A stretch of DNA of 64,000 bases from Nitrososphaerota archaeon (lineage in GTDB: Archaea > Thermoproteota > Nitrososphaeria > Nitrososphaerales > CADDZS01). Below the pieces are notes generated by a model. It worked only from the letters and a program-made list of their open reading frames with translations. It had not been told where the DNA came from and did no database searches. The stretch spans positions 1 through 64,000 of the forward strand of contig JAJPHP010000048.1 in the NCBI GenBank assembly GCA_021325255.1, given 5' to 3'. A program made the position numbers and the translations under genes. Shown one piece after another: positions 8,913 to 17,610 of this stretch (positions are counted from its first letter, which is position 1; the number at the start of each line of letters is the position of its first letter).

Positions 8913-9890
8913 TTGATTGATCCTGCTATCTCAAATTCCATAATTTACGGATCTATCGTAGGAATGATGTGCGTTGGCCTGACTCTCACCTACCTTACTA
9001 CGAAGGTTCCTAATTTCGCCGTAGGAGATTTCGTAGTTGTAGGGACTTATGCCTCGGCGGCGGCATACATTCTCTGGAACGTGAGGAGTCCGTACTTGAC
9101 CGCTCCCCTCTCGATTCTCTTTGCCGGCATTGCTGCAGTGGTGATGTATCTTGGAATACTCAGGCCGCTAATTAGGCGTGGGTCTTCCCTCGTTGTACTA
9201 ATGATAGCTACGCTCGCGGTCGACATAATTTACGTCGGTGTCTTCCAGCTTTTTGTTGAGTACATGGGGAGCAAGTATGGAAGAATCATGAACAACAAGG
9301 GTTACGGGGGGCAGTTCTTCAATTTGGGGCAGCTCCCGGATTTTACTATCCTTGGAAACACCGCATTACTATTCATTGCTCCCGCTGTTCTTGTAGGAGT
9401 TACTTTGGGATTGTATTTTCTCCTGACACGATCAAAGTTTGGAGTTGCAATGAGGGCGGCAATCGAGAACGCGAATTTGGCAAAGACCGTCGGAATCAAT
9501 GTCGACAGAGTATACCTGACTTCGTGGTTTCTCGCGGGAGGGATATCAGGTCTAGCCGGGGGATTATACGCTATATGGACATACACTCCTCAAGGTTCCT
9601 CGTCCTTAATTATCGTTGACATCTTCGCTGGAAGTATCTTAGGCGGCCTCAGCAGTCTCTATGGTGCAATCATTGGAGGGCTCATCATAGGGGCAAGTGA
9701 GACCTACCTTACCGGTTTCTTCGACCAAGTTTTGAGCGGATTCTTCGGGAGCAGCGTGGGGTCGTATGCGATAGCTTTCCAAAAGGGGATTCCTCTTGCG
9801 ATAATGATTGTCGTACTGCTCTTCGTTCCGCAGGGACTCACCTCGATTGATTGGCGGAAAATTGCGAATAAAATACGGAGAAGACACTGA
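8913..9890 (+). CDS. livH: Branched-chain amino acid ABC transporter permease LivH
   Basis: This 325-residue integral membrane permease belongs to the LivH family. It has about eight hydrophobic segments and family motifs LTLTYLTTKVPNFAVGDFV near the start, AIENANLAKTVGINVDRVYLTSWFLAG in the cytoplasmic loop, and GSILGGLSSLYGAIIGGLIIG. The start is TTG 8913; an upstream ATG at 8907 is out of frame and closes at once. livM begins four bases after the stop, so the two are translated together. They face the livKGF genes across a shared promoter region. Confidence 0.92.
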   Translation: MIDPAISNSIIYGSIVGMMCVGLTLTYLTTKVPNFAVGDFVVVGTYASAAAYILWNVRSPYLTAPLSILFAGIAAVVMYLGILRPLIRRGSSLVVLMIATLAVDIIYVGVFQLFVEYMGSKYGRIMNNKGYGGQFFNLGQLPDFTILGNTALLFIAPAVLVGVTLGLYFLLTRSKFGVAMRAAIENANLAKTVGINVDRVYLTSWFLAGGISGLAGGLYAIWTYTPQGSSSLIIVDIFAGSILGGLSSLYGAIIGGLIIGASETYLTGFFDQVLSGFFGSSVGSYAIAFQKGIPLAIMIVVLLFVPQGLTSIDWRKIANKIRRRH

Positions 9891-9893
9891 GAG

Positions 9894-11144
9894 ATGGCTG
9901 GCCCCATCCCTTCGTTCAATGTAACCTGCGGCAGCACAACAATAGACCTCGTTTCGGTCTTCATCAATGTGGGAATAATTTTCTGCGTATACCTGATTGT
10001 AAGCCTCTCAGTAAATCTCGAGTACGGTTACACTGGAGTTCCGAACTTTGGAAAGGTACTCTTTGTAGCCGCCGGAGGTCTGATAGCGGGCGCACTTTCG
10101 TACAGGATCGCACTTTACGCGCTTGGTCTAAGGTCAACCGACATAATCGCGTCACAAGCCACATTCATTCATACAATAAACCAAGAATATTTACCCACTC
10201 ACCCGTACTTCGGTCTTGAGCTGTTCATCCTCTCGCTCGTTATTGGTGCCGCTGCTGCGGCTGCGTTCGGTTTTCTAGCGTCATATCCTGCAATCAGGCT
10301 CCGTGAGGATTATCTCGGGATGCTTCTCCTGGCTGCAGGAGAATTCTTCCGAATCTTCGTAACCGCCTACTATCCTCTGACCGGAGGCACGCAGGGGCTT
10401 CTGGTGCCCGATCCCGTCGCTTGGGCCACTTCTGTATTAGGTGAGAGGGATCTTATCGTGCTTATTGTCCTAATCGGTATCACGGTTGTTATCTACTTCT
10501 ACTCCGAAAGAACCGTACGATCGCCGCTAGGAAGAATGTTAAGGGCAATTCGCGACAACGATATGGCCTCGAGCGCGCTCGGGAAAAATAATGTGGGTGT
10601 TAGGCGAAACATACTGATATTGGGATCTGCAATAAGCGGCATTGCAGGTGTGCTCTACGTTCTCGCGTTCCCGGCGATATCCCCGACGACGTTTCTTAGG
10701 GCAGCCTGGACTTTCTACCCATGGGTCATAGTGATTCTCGGCGGTGCCGCCAACAACGTCGGGGTAGTAATCGGCACTGTGGCCTTCGTCGGGGTTACAA
10801 CATCAATTGACCAGTACCGGACTTGTGCGCTTAGTACAGGCGTATCTCTTCCCGTAGACATTAACGCTTTAGAACCTATTGCGATCGGCGTCCTCCTGCT
10901 CATCATACTCTTGTGGAGGCCTCAGGGTTTGATTCGGGAAAAGCCGACTTCCACATTGAAGAAATCGGAACTCCAAAGTATGTTTCGAAGAACGGAGGAG
11001 TCAGGTCCGACTGAGGATGTCTCAAAGGCAATACCTCCCCCGGACAAGAGTGGTACTCGAAAAGACTTGGAGGAGGCGCAGAGCAAAACCGCCAGCAAAG
11101 GAGTTGATGAGCCTACCGACGCGAAGAAAGACGATGGTGGATGA
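9894..11144 (+). CDS. livM: Branched-chain amino acid ABC transporter permease LivM
   Basis: This is the second permease of the transporter, 416 residues. The typical LivM region LREDYLGMLLLAAGEFFRIF and the loop RSPLGRMLRAIRDNDMASSALGKN are present, with RPQGLIREKP at the end of the family domain (about 350). After it comes an unusual hydrophilic tail of about 60 residues rich in Lys, Glu, Asp and Ser, presumably cytoplasmic and disordered. The ATG start is three bases past the livH stop codon. Confidence 0.92.
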   Translation: MAGPIPSFNVTCGSTTIDLVSVFINVGIIFCVYLIVSLSVNLEYGYTGVPNFGKVLFVAAGGLIAGALSYRIALYALGLRSTDIIASQATFIHTINQEYLPTHPYFGLELFILSLVIGAAAAAAFGFLASYPAIRLREDYLGMLLLAAGEFFRIFVTAYYPLTGGTQGLLVPDPVAWATSVLGERDLIVLIVLIGITVVIYFYSERTVRSPLGRMLRAIRDNDMASSALGKNNVGVRRNILILGSAISGIAGVLYVLAFPAISPTTFLRAAWTFYPWVIVILGGAANNVGVVIGTVAFVGVTTSIDQYRTCALSTGVSLPVDINALEPIAIGVLLLIILLWRPQGLIREKPTSTLKKSELQSMFRRTEESGPTEDVSKAIPPPDKSGTRKDLEEAQSKTASKGVDEPTDAKKDDGG

Positions 11145-11198
11145 TTGCGATTGAAGGAATTCACGCGTCAGACCCAAATCAAAATCATTGTAGAGGGA

Positions 11199-12482
11199 CT
11201 AAAGTCGGATCACATGAGCACGCCTGTTGTATGACCAGTAAATCCATGCAACTGCCACGACAGCTAGACTCGCGAAGATCCACACTCCTACAAATGGAAG
11301 AATAGCTATCGAGATCGCGAGCGATATCCAAGGCAAAATAATCCTGATGCTGTTTTCATCCTTTCTTTTCAAGAGCCTTATCCCCGCTGCCGAACCAAAG
11401 ACATACACCAAGATAGCCGCACCACTTGGTATGAGAAGCGCGGTTTCGAGATTGATACCCAGGAAATAGAATATGACGAGTACCACAACTGCAGACCCAA
11501 AGAGCATGGCAAGCGCCCTATTAGGGGCGCCGGTCCTCGGATCGACGTGGTCGAGGAACTTTGGGAAGGCCCCGTCCCTCGCAGCCGCATATACCACCCT
11601 TGACATGCCTGTCATGTACGCGTTTCCCGTTCCAAATATGATGAATGCGCCAAGTATCGCCGTGCCTGCAGCCCCGTATTCTCCCACTACGCTTGATAGT
11701 ATAGCTGCAAACGGTGCAACGCTCCCTCCAGCCATGTACGCGAGCGTCCCGACAGTGACGATTGAAACTGAAATGTAGAGTACTCCGATGAGGAGAACGC
11801 TCAGCAGTATGCTTCTGTGGAAATCTCGTTTGGGATCTCTGAACTCCTCTGCTACATTCGACACGTTCTCGTAGCCCAGAAAAGACCAAAAGATCAACGC
11901 TGCCGCTGTACCCACAGGAATCAATCCAAATGGTGCAAATGGTACAAAATTTTCTGGCCTTACGAGACGAGAGGAGGAGACAACTGCTGTGACAAGAAGA
12001 GCAACTGTGGATATTATGACAGCGAGCTGTACTTTGCTGCTTACGACTATACCTCTGTAATTAACTGCGAATGTTGCAAACAGTACCGCCGTAGCTGCTA
12101 CGAACGTTTCTGGCCGGCTTAATGGAAATGCATAGCCCAGATAGGATGCAGCTATCAATGTGACAGCTGGAGCTCCGGTTATAAACCAGAAAGCGAATAG
12201 CCAGGAAGTTACCGTCCCCGCACCGACCCCAAAACTCTCCTTTGAAAATGAGTACACGCCTCCGGACTCTGCCTTTCTTGCGGAAAGTGAAGCAAAGGTG
12301 TACGCAAACGGATAGCTCGCAAAGGAGAGAAAAATCCAGGCAAGAATTGACGCCGGCCCCGCGACTTGAGCAGCTAGGCCTGGGACAACAAGTATCCCCG
12401 GCCCGAGCACCGAACTCACGTAAAGCGCAACGGCGTATTTGAGTGTGATCGCCTTGCGCAAATTAGGTGTGGGTTCTGACAT
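11199..12482 (-). CDS. APC-superfamily amino acid permease
   Basis: This is a secondary amino acid transporter of about 427 residues with 12 predicted membrane segments. The APC signature is clear: SVLGPGILVVPGLAA in helix 1, ESGGVYSFSKESFG, and FWSFLGYENVSNVAEEFRDPKRDF. The frame stays open to 12524, but the ATG at 12482 (MSEPTPNLRKAITL) suits the family better than the upstream extension. It converges with livM and probably adds broader amino acid uptake; the substrate is not predictable. Confidence 0.88.
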   Translation of the reverse strand: MSEPTPNLRKAITLKYAVALYVSSVLGPGILVVPGLAAQVAGPASILAWIFLSFASYPFAYTFASLSARKAESGGVYSFSKESFGVGAGTVTSWLFAFWFITGAPAVTLIAASYLGYAFPLSRPETFVAATAVLFATFAVNYRGIVVSSKVQLAVIISTVALLVTAVVSSSRLVRPENFVPFAPFGLIPVGTAAALIFWSFLGYENVSNVAEEFRDPKRDFHRSILLSVLLIGVLYISVSIVTVGTLAYMAGGSVAPFAAILSSVVGEYGAAGTAILGAFIIFGTGNAYMTGMSRVVYAAARDGAFPKFLDHVDPRTGAPNRALAMLFGSAVVVLVIFYFLGINLETALLIPSGAAILVYVFGSAAGIRLLKRKDENSIRIILPWISLAISIAILPFVGVWIFASLAVVAVAWIYWSYNRRAHVIRL

Positions 12483-12626
12483 GGGTGTATATCCGCGCTC
12501 GCTCGAGACGTAACAGAGGAACAACCTTGACTACTTTAGTTATGCTGAATACTGCAAGCAATCTTAGACTCGCACAAAAGTCTGTGGCCGCTTCGCCTTC
12601 TTACGAAGCTTGGAGCGCGATTCAAA

Positions 12627-12646
12627 AATTTAGAGTCGTCTAAATT
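12627..12646. promoter_or_regulatory. Perfect inverted repeat, possible operator
   Basis: AATTTAGA and TCTAAATT form perfect 8-base arms around GTCG. The shape resembles DtxR/MntR-type operators, but which promoter it serves is unclear. It lies 14 bases before AGGAGG (12660-12665) and a 25-codon GTG frame at 12678. Confidence 0.35.
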
Positions 12647-12734
12647 GTACGTGACCCGATAGGAGGCAACGAAGCTTGTGAAGAAAAGAAGTTTCTTCAT
12701 TCGCTTATTTGGACGAATAAAGCGTGAATGCAGC

Positions 12735-13961
12735 TTACGTCTTCTTTTCTTCTAGCTCAAGTATCATTTTCAAGTAGTCACGCAGTTGTCTTGTAATCAA
12801 GAAATTCTCTCTGACATACTCCTTGCCATTCCTACCGAGCATTTCCCCTTCTTTCGGATGCTCCAAGACATACTCTATCTTCTCGGCCGCTTCATCAACA
12901 GAAGAAACTAGTAGCCCAGTTTCCCCGTCCTTGATCTGGAGCACTATGCCTCCAGTGGCTCCCCCTATCACAGGCTTTGACTTCCAGAGCGCCTCCGAGA
13001 CGGTCAGCCCGAACCCCTCCTTGAGAGATTTTTGGATAATAATAGTCGATGCCCTCTGGATAGCATTAATCTCTAGGTCCGAGAGCATATTCAGGACGTG
13101 GATGTCTTTGTTGCCTTCGGCCATCTTGGTCACCTTAGAATAAACCTCGAGCCCTTCTGGATCGTCAGCCGCAAAGCTTCCTGCCAAGACAAGTTCACAG
13201 TCAAAGCGCTTCCGCACTTTTTGAAATGCCTCGATTACTCCTATTGGGTCCTTTGCATAATCAAATCTGGATACTTGCGTGATTATTGGCCTTCCACCTA
13301 GTCCACGAGATTGAAGTACACCTTCAATGAAAGTCTGGTCGAGTTCCTTGTTCTTCTCGCTCAAGGGATCTATAGAGGGAGCGATTATAAACTCACGAGT
13401 GCCTAAATCCTTAGGAGGCACGTATTCAGCAGAAAAGATTGCGGCGTCGTACCTGCGAACATAATTGTCTTCAAGAGACTTCCAAAGATTTTGGGAAGGA
13501 TTCGTGATTTGAATGTGACATTGCCAAATCCAAATTGGCTTTAGGTGAGAACCAACACTGTCGTCCTCCGCTTTGTCCTCAACTCGTTCGGCAACTAGTC
13601 CCAATGGCTGCGGATCGTGGACAAAAATGATATCCCATTCTAGTCGGATGGGCTCCAGCCTCTCAGCAATAGTTCTCACATAAGTCAAGTCTGCGACATC
13701 GAGCCCTCTCTGAAGTGAGTTGTGAATCGCCTTCGTCATTTTGAAGAACTCTTCATCCCCTCTCATCGTTTCCCAGCGCACGTCAAAGCCGAGCTCTTGC
13801 ATGAGTGGTACAATGCTAGAAAGGAGCTCCGCTACTCCGCCTCCGTTCTTTGCCGAGTTTACGTGTACGATCTTTCTTCGCTTCACCCGCGAGGCGAGCG
13901 ATGAGAGCTCGGCAATGATTTCTCGGCCGACTATTGTTTCATACTCTGCGAGCCTAGTCAA
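12735..13961 (-). CDS. treT: Trehalose glycosyltransferring synthase (GT4)
   Basis: TreT makes trehalose from an NDP-glucose and glucose in one reversible step. The 408-residue GT4/GT-B chain begins the catalytic part with KIVHVNSAKNGGGVAE (about residue 30) and has the acceptor-side HDPQPLGL, the QVSRFDYAKDPIGVIEAF start of the nucleotide-sugar domain (about 235), LAGSFAADDPEG, and the E-x7-E motif in EGFGLTVSE near 335. Family match to TreT of Thermococcales and Thermoproteus is good from recall. The start is TTG 13961. It stands alone, so a role in compatible solute or carbon storage is inferred. Confidence 0.85.
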   Translation of the reverse strand: MTRLAEYETIVGREIIAELSSLASRVKRRKIVHVNSAKNGGGVAELLSSIVPLMQELGFDVRWETMRGDEEFFKMTKAIHNSLQRGLDVADLTYVRTIAERLEPIRLEWDIIFVHDPQPLGLVAERVEDKAEDDSVGSHLKPIWIWQCHIQITNPSQNLWKSLEDNYVRRYDAAIFSAEYVPPKDLGTREFIIAPSIDPLSEKNKELDQTFIEGVLQSRGLGGRPIITQVSRFDYAKDPIGVIEAFQKVRKRFDCELVLAGSFAADDPEGLEVYSKVTKMAEGNKDIHVLNMLSDLEINAIQRASTIIIQKSLKEGFGLTVSEALWKSKPVIGGATGGIVLQIKDGETGLLVSSVDEAAEKIEYVLEHPKEGEMLGRNGKEYVRENFLITRQLRDYLKMILELEEKKT

Positions 13962-14114
13962 AGATCAGATCTGCTCCGGCAGTAAGCAAGCCTGATACAC
14001 CCTACAGGTAAAGTATAGACACACGAACTACTTTATGTGATTCCCGAGCAGCTCTCCGGTACCAAAACACTAGTGATTTTCTTCTATAATCGAAATGTAG
14101 TTTCATCGCTCAAA

Positions 14115-14216
14115 ATGAGAATCCACATTGTCCTCCATTCTAGATCCGGAAGAAAGGAATCTCAAAGCGCCAAATTGATGGCAAGATTAAGAGATCGTGA
14201 ACAATACATGCAGTAG
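14115..14216 (+). CDS. Possible leaderless small basic protein (33 aa)
   Basis: A 33-codon frame begins with an ATG 28 bases after the centre of a TATA-like box (CTATAAT, 14084-14090), the spacing of a leaderless archaeal gene. The product is basic with a helical-looking C-terminal half (KLMARLRDREQYMQ). No family is recognised. Chance cannot be excluded. Confidence 0.25.
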   Translation: MRIHIVLHSRSGRKESQSAKLMARLRDREQYMQ

Positions 14217-14265
14217 TGTGAAGAAGCATATCTGGAATAAAGAAAGAAGAGGGAGAGACCGCCGT

Positions 14266-15750
14266 TCAGGATGCGATAACCTGAGCGGCTGCGTCTGCCT
14301 CACTCGACAGTGCAAGGTTCACTTCGTACGTGTTTCCCGATATAGGATACATGACGAGTGTTGACTGAGAGTGAAAGTCACCGTCTTCTCCACCGAAGTA
14401 GGTTGCATTGATGACTCCCTTGAAGCTGAGCGTGACTGTCTGGTTCGGCTGTATGATAAGCGGCGATACGTCGTGCTCACCATCGTTCGAACCCATGACC
14501 GGTACCATAGTAGTGCTATTCACCGAGGTCGTGAAGATCATCTCGTGCGAAAAGTGGGGCTGTTCCCAGCTCATCGCGCATCTATCGCCCGAAAGGCTGG
14601 TCCAAGAATCATTTGCCCACGAGTGAGATTCGCTGCTGTGCACCCAGGTCATGGTGTTGGAAATGTTTCCCTGTACATCAGCGGGCAGAAAGATAGCATC
14701 TTGACCACTGACGCCAGCAGATGTTGTTGATGTTGTACCGTCTGTCGAGTCACCACTCTGAACAGAGGTCGTTGTGCTTGTCGTGCTCCCGTCTGCAGTA
14801 GTTGTCGAATTCGACCAGTCTCCGTCGTGCGAGGAACTTTGGTCATTGCTGAAGTTAACTACCGAATGCGGGTCCGCCGAAGTGGAAGTTGCCGAACATG
14901 TCATGGCCTGGTTGAATGTGCCGTTGAATTCTCCGTTAAGAGCAATCGCCGACAGCGCAATTGATGTGTTACCATTGTTGGCTATCTGAATTGAGAAATT
15001 CGTGACGTTACCAGTGACGGAGAGTTTGGAGACAACTATTGACACGTTTCCATTTATGTTGTGTAGTTCATCTCTGTCCTCGTTTGTTAGGTTTGACTCG
15101 TGTCCGACGTGACTTTGGTCCGAAGTGATCTGAGTACTGTCCCTGATGATTGCGGAAGCACTCGGTACCATGACGAATGCGGTCACGTTCCCATCTGTGA
15201 CAACTTCGACAACTTTTGGAGAAAGGTCCACTAGAGCTGCTGAGAGCGACTTAACGCCCGTGCTGTTTGCAAGTGGAACGGTCAACTTGTCGGTGACAGA
15301 GGTGACACTGTAGACGGTCCCATTGATTGTGATCTGGACGGATGAGATGTCGAACCGAATCTCATCTACCACAGAACCATTTGGTAGGGTAGTTGCAGCA
15401 ATCGTTTTGCTCACATTCACAATAGACATCAAGTCCACGCTTCCACTGCTATTGGTCGGGATCCACCAGGAACTGTCGTTCACCATGACGCGAACGTCAA
15501 CGTTGCTGTAGCTCATGTTGAGTGAACTAGTCCCATTTGGAACGACTGGGGGATCCGTCAAGAGCACAAGGAAGTTCGGTTGCCCTTGTGGATTTGTAGC
15601 AAAGCTGCTGCCGGTAGTCGTGGTCGACTTCGCGGATTTCAGTCCCGCTAGGCCAGCGAGCGGTCCGAGGAGGCTTGCGCTCGCAACAAGAAAAATGGCC
15701 AGTACAACCGCGGCCAGCCCGTAGGTCAATGTACGTTTCTTGACTGACAT
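14266..15750 (-). CDS. DUF4382 surface glycoprotein-like protein
   Basis: The 494-residue chain has an N-terminal membrane anchor or signal (YGLAAVVLAIFLVASASLL) and a DUF4382 domain at about 60-190, seen in LLTDPPVVPNG, the SSWW stretch, VDLMSIVN, LPNGSVVDEIRFDIS and VQITINGTVYSV. The rest is rich in Ser/Thr and N-glycosylation sequons, so it probably sits in or on the cell envelope. DUF4382 has no settled function. A TATA box at about 15790-15796 gives a short leader, and a perfect 16-bp palindrome directly follows it (15776-15791). Confidence 0.8.
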   Translation of the reverse strand: MSVKKRTLTYGLAAVVLAIFLVASASLLGPLAGLAGLKSAKSTTTTGSSFATNPQGQPNFLVLLTDPPVVPNGTSSLNMSYSNVDVRVMVNDSSWWIPTNSSGSVDLMSIVNVSKTIAATTLPNGSVVDEIRFDISSVQITINGTVYSVTSVTDKLTVPLANSTGVKSLSAALVDLSPKVVEVVTDGNVTAFVMVPSASAIIRDSTQITSDQSHVGHESNLTNEDRDELHNINGNVSIVVSKLSVTGNVTNFSIQIANNGNTSIALSAIALNGEFNGTFNQAMTCSATSTSADPHSVVNFSNDQSSSHDGDWSNSTTTADGSTTSTTTSVQSGDSTDGTTSTTSAGVSGQDAIFLPADVQGNISNTMTWVHSSESHSWANDSWTSLSGDRCAMSWEQPHFSHEMIFTTSVNSTTMVPVMGSNDGEHDVSPLIIQPNQTVTLSFKGVINATYFGGEDGDFHSQSTLVMYPISGNTYEVNLALSSEADAAAQVIAS

Positions 15751-15775
15751 TTGTGCTACATCTTAAGAGGACCTC

Positions 15776-15791
15776 AGCGAACGGGTTCGCT
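15776..15791. promoter_or_regulatory. Operator-like palindrome at the DUF4382 promoter
   Basis: AGCGAACGGGTTCGCT has perfect 7-base arms around GG. It lies between the TATA box (TATAAT on the plus strand, 15791-15796) and the predicted start of the leftward transcript, a position where a bound protein would repress. Confidence 0.45.
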
Positions 15792-16148
15792 ATAATCCTA
15801 GGCTGATGAAAGGGGTTTCAATTCATTTGAAAGGCATTGTAGTTTCTTTTGAAAGATCCTTGTGAAGGTAAGTAAACAGATCTTAGGGTACAGATTTGGA
15901 GAATGACACCATATCCACTTACGATGCATCAAGGCAGTCAGAGGGAAGAAAATTTTGAAAAGGAGACTCCAGTACCCAGTGGCGAGATTCCAAAGACTAG
16001 CAAAATTTAGCGTTATGGACTGCATCATCGCCACAATGCCAGCAGAAGCGGTACTAATTTGGAATTCATATCCTATTTTATGCCATTCCAACGACCGTTT
16101 TACATTCTAGGCCCACCATCCTAGAGTAGTGTAGCATGAAAATTTGCC
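15792..16148. other. Intergenic region
   Basis: Besides the DUF4382 promoter at its left end I see no supported gene. A 97-codon minus-strand frame at 15798-16091 starts with TTG, lacks recognisable motifs and has the composition of non-coding AT-rich DNA. Confidence 0.35.
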
Positions 16149-16586
16149 TTGAAGAGAGATTCCATTCAAGCGTCCCAAATCAAGGGGAACACACTGAAAG
16201 TATACCTGTTCTCTTTGAAGCACAAAACGGTCGAACTCAGAGAGATTCAACACGCCCTTAATTTTTCAAGCGCTTCTCTTGTCTCATACCACCTTAACAA
16301 ACTGGTCGAGGCAGGCTACATGCGTCACAACGAAGACGGGAGCTACAGCCTCGAAAAGGACATAACAAACGACCTGCTCGACGGATATACCCGAATAGGC
16401 GTAAACATCGTCCCGCAGCTAATGTTCCTTGCCCTCCTATTCACGGTGCTTGTGGGGTACTTTTCCTACGAATCGCTTCTTTCACAGAACTTTGTACTTT
16501 ACCTTGTGATGGTCTCCGCCTCGGTTGTAGCATTGCTGTGGTATGAGACTGCGAAGCTCTGGAGAAAATTGGTCACCTGGACCTGA
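16149..16586 (+). CDS. Membrane-bound winged-helix transcriptional regulator
   Basis: This is a 145-residue protein. An ArsR-like winged helix spans about residues 10-75 (LKVYLFSLKHKTVELREIQHALN, then SLVSYHLNKLVEAGYM with the wing HNEDGSYSL). Two membrane segments follow (about 88-108 and 115-135) with a short C-terminal tail. The DNA-binding part would be cytoplasmic, as in other archaeal membrane-tethered regulators. The start is TTG 16149; a nearby ATG at 16136 is in another frame. Its divergence from the DUF4382 gene, whose promoter has a palindrome, makes that gene a possible target; this is inference. Confidence 0.75.
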   Translation: MKRDSIQASQIKGNTLKVYLFSLKHKTVELREIQHALNFSSASLVSYHLNKLVEAGYMRHNEDGSYSLEKDITNDLLDGYTRIGVNIVPQLMFLALLFTVLVGYFSYESLLSQNFVLYLVMVSASVVALLWYETAKLWRKLVTWT

Positions 16587-16667
16587 GAATGCTTCGTACG
16601 CAATGTTGTCATCTCTTTGAACATCCTAAAGTAGATAACTTACCTGTCCACCAAATTTCCTGCGCTC

Positions 16668-17114
16668 ATGTCAAAGTGGATTACGAGGGAAAAAGCCCAC
16701 GTGGATAGGATTGCCTGCCCGTGGCTCATCAAGAACTTTGTTGATCGTGAAGCAGTATTCCTTTACGTTCCCAAGGATAAAGTCATTGAAGTTGCAATGC
16801 AGGAAAATGCGACATCATATGATACCCCAGGCGTGGAACTCACGCACTATCAGGAAGACGGATTTGAGCACGTAAGCTTTGACGCGATAATCAAAAAGTA
16901 CAATCTGAAGGAAAATAAGGCTCTCCTGAAGCTCGCAGAGATTGTTAGAGGTGCGGACGCGAAGACACCTCACAACCCGCCTCAGGAATCAATGGGCCTA
17001 AGAGCAGCAGCTGATGGTTTTGCCCTTATTGCAAAAGATGATTTTGACAATCAGAGGCAGCAATTTCCTCTCTACGACGCTCTATACAGATACTGCCAAT
17101 CAAAGATAGAGTGA
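16668..17114 (+). CDS. ChrB-domain (chromate resistance-type) protein
   Basis: The 148-residue protein matches the ChrB C-terminal domain: WITREKAHVDRIACPWLIKNFVD at the start, FLYVPKDKVIEVA, SYDTPGVELTH, IVRGADAK, and YDALYRYC at the end. The conserved Arg, Asp, Cys and His residues are present. In bacteria ChrB acts with chromate efflux, but standalone copies are widespread and their role is unsettled. No chrA is in the window. It starts with ATG 16668 behind a weak TATA-like box near 16630. Confidence 0.8.
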   Translation: MSKWITREKAHVDRIACPWLIKNFVDREAVFLYVPKDKVIEVAMQENATSYDTPGVELTHYQEDGFEHVSFDAIIKKYNLKENKALLKLAEIVRGADAKTPHNPPQESMGLRAAADGFALIAKDDFDNQRQQFPLYDALYRYCQSKIE

Positions 17115-17610
17115 GAACAGCGCTCAAGATGAATCGCACTATTGCACGCCCAGCGAGTGAAGAGTCGAGCTGGTCCTTGTTTCCAACAGCAATCATTTCA
17201 AGAGCTGGAGTGTTTTCGAATATCTTGTTAATGCGGAGAGTTTGTGCTTGTTTTTGCTTAGGCGATTCCTCAGTCAAGTGTCCAGCAGCGTAATCCTCGC
17301 AACCAAAGGGCCCACCCATCTCCATCTGTATGCCGTACATGCCCCGTCATACTTCGAAGTGGGCGGTCAACTCATTGAATATCCATCCCCCGCTGTGGCC
17401 CTTTTTCTCAAACGTCTGTTCGCACTCGGAAAAAAGAGAGCGGCGGATACCTCGTTTTTCTGTTCAGTTCCTCTTCAACGTCTCGCGACGCGGTCGTTAT
17501 CATGAGTATAGCGACGATAACGACGAATCCGACGTTTGAAACGGCTCGAATGTCCTTTATTTTAGACATATTAAACAGCTTTTTCCGTCCGCATAGGCAG
17601 AAAGGATAAT
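17115..17610. other. Intergenic region with a palindrome upstream of the SufR-like gene
   Basis: No coding frame is convincing here. GTCGTTATC (17493-17501) and GATAACGAC (17516-17524) form perfect 9-base arms around 14 bases. A TATA box (near 17570-17577, in ACATATTAAAC) lies about 27 bases before the start expected near 17600. The palindrome sits upstream of that box and may bind a regulator. Confidence 0.4.

Noticed and set aside
15798..16091. 97-codon minus-strand frame
   Set aside because: TTG start, no family motifs, AT-rich random-looking composition.
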